Assembly (NCBI GenBank): GCA_011049745.1
Contig: DRHE01000043.1
Coordinates: forward strand, 1 to 12,415
Source of the DNA: Spirochaetales bacterium
GTDB taxonomy: Bacteria > Spirochaetota > Spirochaetia > SZUA-6 > DRHE01
Direction: 5' to 3'
DNA: 12,415 bases
Shown here: piece after piece, positions 7,337-12,415 of the stretch
Layout of the letters: the number at the start of each line of letters is the position of its first letter
Numbering within the stretch: the first letter of the stretch is position 1
The notes under the pieces: model-generated
Seen by the model: only the letters and a program-made list of their open reading frames with translations
Databases searched by the model: none
What the model was told of the DNA's origin: nothing
Translations under genes and position numbers: made by a program

Positions 7337-8177
7337 TTGGCGAGTAATGGCAGGTTTCTTAAGCGACAGTGAGTTTGAAAAATTCAGCACCCTGATCTAT
7401 AACGAAAGCGGTATCCATTTTTCCAGCACCAACCGCACTATACTGGAAAGCAGGCTCAAGGAAAGGCTGAGGGCTGCATCCCTTGAGCAGGTATCCACTT
7501 ACTATCAGCTCATCCTCCAGAACCGTGAGGAACTGAGAATTCTCCTGGACTCAGTTACCACCAATTTAACCCGCTTTTTTAGGAACGCAGCTCATTTTGC
7601 CGCTTTAGAAAACTACGTGATCCCCCATTTTATCCGGTACAAAGCGAAAAAGAACTCAAATCACCTGCGTTTGTGGTGTGCCGGCTGCTCCACCGGTGAA
7701 GAACCCTACTCCCTTGCCATAGTCTTAAAAGAAAAATTACCAAGCCATTTTTCTGTTGAAATAACAGGCTCAGATCTGAGTCTGAAATCCTTGATGACTG
7801 CCCAGGAGGGATTCTATCAGGAAACCAGGATAGGCGGGGTTCCCCCCAACTACCTCAGTAAATATTTTGAAAAAAAGCATGATGGTTATCAGATCAAAGC
7901 TGATATTAAAAGTTTGGTTAAATTTGACTACCATAACCTTAAGAATGACAGCGGCTTACGAAATGTGGATCTTGTTTTCTGCCGAAATGTCATGATCTAC
8001 TTTGACGCCGAATCCCAAAAAGCCGCGGTAACCCGCTTCTGGGAGGTAATGAATGAACATTCTTTTCTCTTTATAGGTCATTCGGAATCTCTCTTCGGTA
8101 TGGAAACCAGCTTTGAATTCGTGAAAACCGAATGGGCGACCTTTTACCGCAAATGGCGCGACTCACCAGGAGATTAA
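7323..8177 (+). CDS. cheR: Chemotaxis protein methyltransferase CheR
   Basis: CheR methylates glutamates on chemoreceptors using S-adenosylmethionine, acting against CheB to set adaptation. The 284-residue protein has the helical N-terminal domain (about 12-85) ending in TNLTRFFR (80-87). The SAM-binding domain follows, with LWCAGCSTGEEPYSLA (117-132), TGSDLSLKSL, VDLVFCRNVMIYFD (215-228) and FIGHSESLFG (250-259). No C-terminal tetratricopeptide extension is present. The ATG at 7323 has no good ribosome binding site. An in-frame ATG at 7347 (MAGFLSDSEFEKF) sits closer to the conserved start and has GGCGAG upstream, so the true start may be there. cheB follows after one base. No receptor, CheA or CheW gene is nearby, so the pair serves receptors encoded elsewhere. 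Confidence 0.96.
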   Translation: MSNKLWRVMAGFLSDSEFEKFSTLIYNESGIHFSSTNRTILESRLKERLRAASLEQVSTYYQLILQNREELRILLDSVTTNLTRFFRNAAHFAALENYVIPHFIRYKAKKNSNHLRLWCAGCSTGEEPYSLAIVLKEKLPSHFSVEITGSDLSLKSLMTAQEGFYQETRIGGVPPNYLSKYFEKKHDGYQIKADIKSLVKFDYHNLKNDSGLRNVDLVFCRNVMIYFDAESQKAAVTRFWEVMNEHSFLFIGHSESLFGMETSFEFVKTEWATFYRKWRDSPGD

Positions 8178-8178
8178 G

Positions 8179-9327
8179 TTGAAAGATAATCCGATATCCG
8201 TACTTATTGTTGATGATTCCGCACTTATCAGAAAACTGGTTTCCAGAATGTTTGATGACATTCCGGACATTCAGGTTATCGGTAAAGCCATGAATGGCCG
8301 CTTCGCACTCCAGAAACTGGAAACCATGAATCCGGATATTATTATTCTGGATCTGGAAATGCCGGAGATGAATGGCATAGAGTTCCTAAAAGAACGAACA
8401 AAACGGGGTATTAAGATACCCATAGTAATACTCTCATCCATCGCCCGTAAAGGCGCGAAAATTACTATGGAGGCCCTCTCATTAGGCGCCTCAGATTTTA
8501 TTCTTAAGCCGTCAGGTTCTGCCTCCAGGGATATCTACAAGACAAAAGACCAACTCGTAGACCTCATCAAAATCTACGGCAGGCAATTAAAAAAAGAGAG
8601 GGCAAGCAAGGCCGGCGGAGCAGATGGGGCGCCCTCTTCCAGGGTTCTGCCTTCCCCTCAGCCGGTCGCGGCCAAACAACCAGCCACACAACAGGTAAAA
8701 GCCCGATTAGCAACAGGAGCCGGCACACCGGTGAAGCGGAGTTCCCTGCCTATTGAAATTATAGCTATCGGTATCTCCACAGGGGGTCCCAACGCCTTAA
8801 GAGGGATCTTTTCCAGGATCAGAAGTGACCTGTCTGTGCCGATCTTAGTTGTCCAGCATATGCCGGCTGGTTTTACTGAGGAGTTTGCCAGAAGCCTGGA
8901 TAAGGTTTCACCCCTGGAAATTAAAGAGGCCGAGGATGGCGATATTATCAAGGCGGGAAGAGTTCTGATTGCCCCCGGTGATAAGCATCTGGAAATTTTA
9001 GATAAACCCCTTGCTAAAATAGTAAAACTCACCGAAAAACCGGCGGTTAACGGCCACCGGCCCTCCGCGGACGTGCTCTTTGCATCAATTTTCCAGGTCT
9101 ACGGCGGCCGCTCTCTGGCAATTATTATGACCGGAATGGGGAGAGATGGGGTTAAAGAAATCGGCTCTATCTACCGGGCCGGAGGGTTAACCATTGCCCA
9201 GGATGAAGCATCATGTGTTGTCTTTGGTATGCCGCGGGTTGCCATCGAGCAGGGCTATATTCACAAGGTTGTACCCCTGGAAATGATGACTGAGATAATC
9301 AACCAGACTGACCGGAAAGAGAGTTAA
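8179..9327 (+). CDS. cheB: Chemotaxis response regulator protein-glutamate methylesterase CheB
   Basis: CheB removes receptor methyl groups (and deamidates glutamines) when phosphorylated by CheA. The 382-residue protein has a receiver domain at about 6-125, with acidic pocket D12/D13 and phosphoacceptor D58 in ILDLEMPEMNG. A flexible Ala/Pro/Gln-rich linker covers 140-188, followed by the methylesterase domain from about 190. The catalytic triad is visible as Ser200 in GISTGGPNAL, His227 in VQHMPAGF and Asp323 in MTGMGRDGV. The start is TTG at 8179, supported by AGGAG at 8168-8172 inside the end of cheR and by immediate entry into the receiver domain. The first strand of the receiver domain starts six residues in. 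The gene is translated right after cheR and ends 3 bases before the opposing RseC-family gene. Confidence 0.97.
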   Translation: MKDNPISVLIVDDSALIRKLVSRMFDDIPDIQVIGKAMNGRFALQKLETMNPDIIILDLEMPEMNGIEFLKERTKRGIKIPIVILSSIARKGAKITMEALSLGASDFILKPSGSASRDIYKTKDQLVDLIKIYGRQLKKERASKAGGADGAPSSRVLPSPQPVAAKQPATQQVKARLATGAGTPVKRSSLPIEIIAIGISTGGPNALRGIFSRIRSDLSVPILVVQHMPAGFTEEFARSLDKVSPLEIKEAEDGDIIKAGRVLIAPGDKHLEILDKPLAKIVKLTEKPAVNGHRPSADVLFASIFQVYGGRSLAIIMTGMGRDGVKEIGSIYRAGGLTIAQDEASCVVFGMPRVAIEQGYIHKVVPLEMMTEIINQTDRKES

Positions 9328-9330
9328 TTC

Positions 9331-9771
9331 CTAACAGTAAGATCCACCATTCCCAAGGACCAGGTCATCTATTTTTTTATGGACCTCAGGCATATCTTTA
9401 TCTTTTATAATCCACTTACGGATAATGTTAACCCCAAAACCCAGCGCTATACCGATTATTCCTGAAAGCACTTTAACTGTCTCTCCTGCTCCTTTTAATA
9501 AATATGCGGCAGCAAAATAAAAAGGGAAAAAGAGCAGCAGGGGCAGAATAAGAACCATAAAACCGCTGAATACGGCTTTGCCGGCGTCCAGGTACACCTC
9601 AACCAGATCTCCCTTTTTTAAAGATATACTCCTGCTGTTCAGGGCCTGAAAAAACCGACCCTGCTTATCACCGGCACATCCCCCACCGCAGGAACTACAT
9701 TTTTCAGTATCCACACATCTTACCGTGATCCGCTTACCCTCTACTTTATCTACTATTCCCATTTCAATCAT
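9331..9771 (-). CDS. RseC/MucC-family membrane protein with Cys cluster
   Basis: This 146-residue protein fits the RseC/MucC (SoxR-reducing system) family. A small N-terminal beta domain carries a Cys cluster (Cys19, Cys25, Cys28, Cys32, in CSSCGGGC). Two transmembrane helices follow at about 67-92 and 97-118, and a charged cytoplasmic tail ends in Cys146. Family members affect sigma-E signalling or membrane-linked SoxR reduction in gammaproteobacteria, and in RnfC/RsxC neighbours they relate to electron transport. Neither context is visible here, so the role is open. The ATG at 9771 overlaps the upstream gene's TGA by one base (TGATG), with a strong GAGGGGGG ribosome binding site, so the two are translationally coupled. 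It converges on cheB with a 3-base gap and no room for a terminator. Confidence 0.82.
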   Translation of the reverse strand: MIEMGIVDKVEGKRITVRCVDTEKCSSCGGGCAGDKQGRFFQALNSRSISLKKGDLVEVYLDAGKAVFSGFMVLILPLLLFFPFYFAAAYLLKGAGETVKVLSGIIGIALGFGVNIIRKWIIKDKDMPEVHKKIDDLVLGNGGSYC

Positions 9772-10571
9772 CAGTTTCCCCCCTCACAGGCAACCCGAAT
9801 CCTTTCTATACTTAGCGCCCGGCCCTGTTTATCAAGCTCCATAATTACACCCTGAATTTCCAGCTGCTGCCAGGCCTCTTTGGAAAGCTCATGAACCTGG
9901 GTCAGAAACTTTCTTATCTCAATTTCCGAGTCAAGACCTCCCACTGAATTAAGACTCCCTGTCCTTCCCGCTGAAGTTATTACTGCTGTGCCTCCGGGTA
10001 AAATATGTTCATCAGCGGTAATCGCCTTGGTATGACTGCCGATAACCGCAGAGACCTTTCCATCTACATGGTAAAACATGGTATATTTCTCAGCTGTAGT
10101 TGCAGCATGAAAATCAATAATAATTGTCGGGGTTACCTCGGAGATCCTCTTTATCAGGTGAGATACCAGCAGGTATGGATTATCAAGATGAACACGCCTG
10201 AACCCCGACTGGCCGAGCAAAGAGATCACTCCGATCTGCCGCTCATCCCTGGTATAGATCATCCAACCCCTGCCCGGATTGTCGTATGGATAATTTGCCG
10301 GCCGTAAAATGTAAGTTGCTCTGGGAATATGAGGCACCATATCCTTTTTGTAATAGATACACTCCCCGGCAGTGAGCACATCTATACCCATTTTATGCAG
10401 ATATATAGAATGATTCCTGCCAATGCCGAAACCACCGGTAGCGCCCTCGCCATTAGCTATCACAAAATCTATTTTGTTGCTCTTTATTAATGATGGGAGG
10501 AGTTTCTTTACGCAAAAAATACCGGATTTTCCGACAATCTCACCAAGATACAATACTTTGAATACACTCAT
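9771..10571 (-). CDS. YmdB/TIGR00282-family metallophosphoesterase-like protein, degenerate site
   Basis: The 266-residue protein aligns along its length with YmdB/DR1281-type phosphoesterases (family length about 260). Matching landmarks are VLYLGEIVG, IANGEGATGGFG, ANYPYDNPGRG, IIDFHAATTAEK, IGSHTKAITADEHILPGGTAVIT and GSLNSVGG. The family acts on 2',3'-cyclic nucleotides and affects RNA turnover and biofilm choice in Bacillus. Several residues that bind metal or act in catalysis in the family look replaced: Asp of GDIVG is Glu11, Asn of ANGEN is Gly43, Asn-His of GNHTWD is Glu70-Cys71, and the last His of GTHTH is Lys182. Glu42, His155 and His180 remain. I chose the ATG at 10571 because the family start falls there. 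A TTG at 10595 has no ribosome binding site. It may be inactive or have changed substrate. Confidence 0.85.
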   Translation of the reverse strand: MSVFKVLYLGEIVGKSGIFCVKKLLPSLIKSNKIDFVIANGEGATGGFGIGRNHSIYLHKMGIDVLTAGECIYYKKDMVPHIPRATYILRPANYPYDNPGRGWMIYTRDERQIGVISLLGQSGFRRVHLDNPYLLVSHLIKRISEVTPTIIIDFHAATTAEKYTMFYHVDGKVSAVIGSHTKAITADEHILPGGTAVITSAGRTGSLNSVGGLDSEIEIRKFLTQVHELSKEAWQQLEIQGVIMELDKQGRALSIERIRVACEGGN

Positions 10572-10600
10572 AATCTTCTGCACAAAAGATAACAAAATTA

Positions 10601-10625
10601 CTATGAATTGGAAAGCTTTTCATAG
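10601..10625. repeat. Inverted repeat upstream of the YmdB-like gene
   Basis: CTATGAA (10601-10607) and TTCATAG (10619-10625) are perfect 7-bp inverted arms around an 11-base spacer. The spacer itself contains AAAGCTTT with its arm. It lies 30 bases before the YmdB-like ATG, in its probable leader or promoter region. It could be an operator or an mRNA hairpin. There is no match to a known regulator. Confidence 0.35.
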
Positions 10626-10656
10626 CTATTGCCAGCTATTACCATTGCGCTATTGC
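10624..10656 (+). repeat. Short direct repeats GCTATT before tRNA-Leu
   Basis: GCTATT occurs at 10625, 10635 and 10649. The first two copies are a 10-bp tandem (AGCTATTGCC, AGCTATTACC), and the third continues as GCTATTGCAGC. They end just before the tRNA promoter's -35. The 10-base phase would place repeats on one DNA face, as in a protein-binding site, but the copies are few and AT-rich, so chance is possible. Confidence 0.3.
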
Positions 10657-10664
10657 AGCACTTA

Positions 10665-10693
10665 TTGACAATGTCGCCTCAATCTGTTAATTT
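10665..10693 (+). promoter_or_regulatory. Candidate promoter of tRNA-Leu
   Basis: A perfect -35 TTGACA lies at 10665-10670. The -10 region (GTTAATTT, about 10686-10693) matches poorly: GTTAAT has 4 of 6 bases with a 15-base spacer, and TAATTT has 3 of 6 with 17. Its position, about 10 bases before the mature tRNA 5' end, fits a tRNA promoter. Confidence 0.5.
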
Positions 10694-10702
10694 CTGTTCA
10701 AA

Positions 10703-10786
10703 GCCCGGATGGTGAAATTGGTAGACACGCTAGGTTCAGGGTCTAGTGCCGGTAACGGTGTGAAGGTTCAAGTCCTTTTCCGGGCA
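10703..10786 (+). tRNA. tRNA-Leu (anticodon CAG)
   Basis: An 84-base cloverleaf can be drawn by eye. The acceptor stem GCCCGGA pairs with TCCGGGC, with discriminator A at 10786. The D-arm contains AAATTGGTAGA between GTG and CAC. The anticodon stem CTAGG/TCTAG encloses loop TTCAGGG with anticodon CAG at 10737-10739. A long class II variable arm (TGCCGGTAACGGTGT) and a T-arm GAAGG-TTCAAGT-CCTTT follow. It reads CUG leucine codons. The 3' CCA is not encoded (the sequence continues ATA), so CCA must be added by nucleotidyltransferase. It ends 23 bases from the oppositely directed kinase gene, with no visible terminator. Confidence 0.95.
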
Positions 10787-10809
10787 ATATAAGAACAGGT
10801 TTGGTAGTT

Positions 10810-12415
10810 TCAACTCTCGTCCAGAACTTCTCGAACCTTCTCTGCCAAAGATTGTGTGGAAAACGGCTTCTGGAGCAATGAAACCCCTTTATCCAGTTCT
10901 CCATGGTGAGCTATGGCATTATCCGTATAACCGGAAATATACAACACCTTTAGTTTGGGATATTCCTCTGTAAGTTTACCTGCCAATTCCTTTCCCCCCA
11001 TTTTAGGCATAATAACATCCGTTACAAGAAGATCGATTTTCAAGCGATCTCCTTGTGTAATAATTTCCAGCGCTTCCATGCCGTTTTTTGCTTCAACCAC
11101 AGAATATCCATATCCATCAAGTATCTTTCCAGCCATTTTCCTCAATGACTCTTCATCCTCAACAAGTAGGATCGTTTCAGTGCCTCCCATCGGGCCCTTT
11201 TTTTCACGAACGCTTTCTTGTTGTTTTCTCGCTCCGGTTAATTGAGGCAGGTATATTTTGAAAGTCGTGCCGTGATCCGGTTCGCTGTAGACGTAGATAT
11301 ACCCTCCGCTCTGTTTCACTATCCCATAGACCGTGGATAATCCCAACCCTGTTCCCTTTCCCACTTCTTTAGTTGTAAAAAAAGGTTCAAAAATCTGCGC
11401 CTGCGTCTCTTCATCCATTCCGTGACCCGTGTCGCTCACCGCCAGCAAAACATAGTCCCCCGGTTTTACTTCAGGATGCTGCTGACTGTAGCTTTCATCC
11501 AGATATAACCCTTGAGTTTCAATAGTGATCGTCCCGCCCTCCTGCATGGCATCCCGGGCATTAACCACCAGGTTCGTTATCACCTGCTCCACCTGTCCGG
11601 GATCAGCTTTAATATGTCCAGGTTTAGAATCAAGCTTAGTAGTTAAATCAACATCCTCACCGATCAATCTTCTGAGCATCTTGCCGAGCTTGGTGATAAG
11701 GCGATTGAGATCGATTACCTGTGGCTGAAGAACCTGCTTGCGGCTGAAGGCCAGAAGCTGTTTGGTAAGTTCAGCTGCCCTCTTTGCCGAATTCTTTATC
11801 TCCTGAACGCCTTCTTTGGTTGAATCGTTGAGATCTTGCTCCATGGAAATAAGTTCTGAATAGCCTATTATCGTAGTTAGCAGGTTATTGAAATCATGGG
11901 CTACTCCTCCTGCCAACCTACCGATAGATTCCAGTTTCTGTGCCTGCCGCAGCTGCTCCTCACTCTTCCGTAATGCCTCTTCGGATCTCTTAGGCTCGGT
12001 GATGTAGAGTGCATAAACGTTTGCATAATTTGATTCCACGATAGGTGAAAAGAAAAGTGTTAATACCCTGTCAACACATTCAATTTCTATGTGTTGCCCC
12101 TCTCCTCTGTCAAGCGTATCTTGAACGAGTTGCTGCCATTTGTCCGGAATGGGCTGGCCTTCCTTATATCCCCAGGTGTCCAGTAGAGGAGTGCTTGCCT
12201 TGTTACTGTAAAGGACAGTGCCATCTTTTGAGATACGTAGAACCGGGTTCGGGTTCTCCCTGGGAAACTTGGCCAGAGCTTCAATTTCTTCCCTAACCTG
12301 CTTGCTCTCAGTGATATCTTTGGTAATGCCAAAAGTGCCTATGGTTTTCCCCTCTTCGTCTCGCAAAGGCATCTTGGTTGCTAAAACCCAGCCTTCTCGC
12401 CCATCGAGATATGGC
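10810..12415 (-). CDS. Hybrid PAS sensor histidine kinase with receiver domain (5' truncated)
   Basis: The reading frame runs past the window edge: before the ATG at 12372 it continues with YLDGREGWVLATK, the expected end of a PAS domain. The gene therefore starts outside the window and at least 534 residues are seen. Numbered from that ATG, the order is: end of one PAS domain (to about 20), a second PAS-like domain (30-125), a HisKA dimerisation helix with phosphoacceptor His159 in GGVAHDFNNLL, and a HATPase with N box NLVVNARDAM (Asn271), G1 box DTGHGM and G2 box GKGTGLGLS. A C-terminal receiver follows, with D452 in LLVTDVIMPKMGG and Lys502 in LQKPF. It lacks an obvious output domain, so the phosphate probably passes to another protein. 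PAS input suggests cytoplasmic or redox/ligand sensing. The signal is unknown. It is convergent with tRNA-Leu. Confidence 0.95.
   Translation of the reverse strand, partial: PYLDGREGWVLATKMPLRDEEGKTIGTFGITKDITESKQVREEIEALAKFPRENPNPVLRISKDGTVLYSNKASTPLLDTWGYKEGQPIPDKWQQLVQDTLDRGEGQHIEIECVDRVLTLFFSPIVESNYANVYALYITEPKRSEEALRKSEEQLRQAQKLESIGRLAGGVAHDFNNLLTTIIGYSELISMEQDLNDSTKEGVQEIKNSAKRAAELTKQLLAFSRKQVLQPQVIDLNRLITKLGKMLRRLIGEDVDLTTKLDSKPGHIKADPGQVEQVITNLVVNARDAMQEGGTITIETQGLYLDESYSQQHPEVKPGDYVLLAVSDTGHGMDEETQAQIFEPFFTTKEVGKGTGLGLSTVYGIVKQSGGYIYVYSEPDHGTTFKIYLPQLTGARKQQESVREKKGPMGGTETILLVEDEESLRKMAGKILDGYGYSVVEAKNGMEALEIITQGDRLKIDLLVTDVIMPKMGGKELAGKLTEEYPKLKVLYISGYTDNAIAHHGELDKGVSLLQKPFSTQSLAEKVREVLDES

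Noticed and set aside
8658..9032. 124-residue minus-strand open frame inside cheB
   Set aside because: It is antisense to the conserved methylesterase domain, and its composition mirrors that coding strand.
9328..9330. Bidirectional terminator between cheB and the RseC-family gene
   Set aside because: The gap is three bases, and no hairpin with a T tract was seen around it.
1..12415. CRISPR array, insertion sequence or prophage remnant
   Set aside because: No spaced long repeats, transposase, integrase or phage genes are visible. The only repeats are short ones in promoter-sized gaps.

Overview
The window looks like ordinary chromosomal DNA from a Gram-negative bacterium. My best guess is a free-living spirochaete, though a deltaproteobacterium-like lineage is not excluded. 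Reasons: an outer-membrane Lpt bridge operon is joined to sigma-54, HPF, HPr kinase and HPr. The Kdo-synthesis genes that often sit beside this block in proteobacteria are absent. The LptC-like protein carries a relaxed lipobox (Asn before Cys). A cheR-cheB pair stands apart from other chemotaxis genes. A YmdB-family protein is present, and the tRNA gene does not encode CCA. The taxonomic call is an inference.

Layout. Positions 1-7210 are one long minus-strand block. In transcription order it holds a bifunctional nuclease family gene (DUF151), pyrG, lptC, lptA, lptB, rpoN, hpf, hprK and ptsH, and it ends in a hairpin terminator at the left edge. Most junctions overlap or are only a few bases apart. 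Candidate internal promoters lie before pyrG and before rpoN. hprK is broken by a single extra base in a G6 run at the Walker A motif. A divergent 112-bp gap leads into cheR-cheB on the plus strand (7323-9327). These converge on a minus-strand pair, a YmdB-family gene and an RseC-family gene, which overlap by one base. A tRNA-Leu(CAG) on the plus strand follows at 10703-10786. A 5'-truncated hybrid sensor histidine kinase on the minus strand fills the right edge.

How the genes fit together. LptC, LptA and LptB are three parts of the machine that moves lipopolysaccharide or a related glycolipid to the outer membrane. RpoN, HPF, HprK and HPr form the regulatory half of the same cluster: sigma-54 transcription, ribosome hibernation and PTS-linked carbon/nitrogen signalling through HPr Ser46 and His15. 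CheR and CheB set the methylation state of chemoreceptors encoded elsewhere. The YmdB-like protein has lost most of its family's predicted metal-binding and catalytic residues, which makes it the most interesting protein here. No mobile element, CRISPR array or clearly new multi-gene system was seen.
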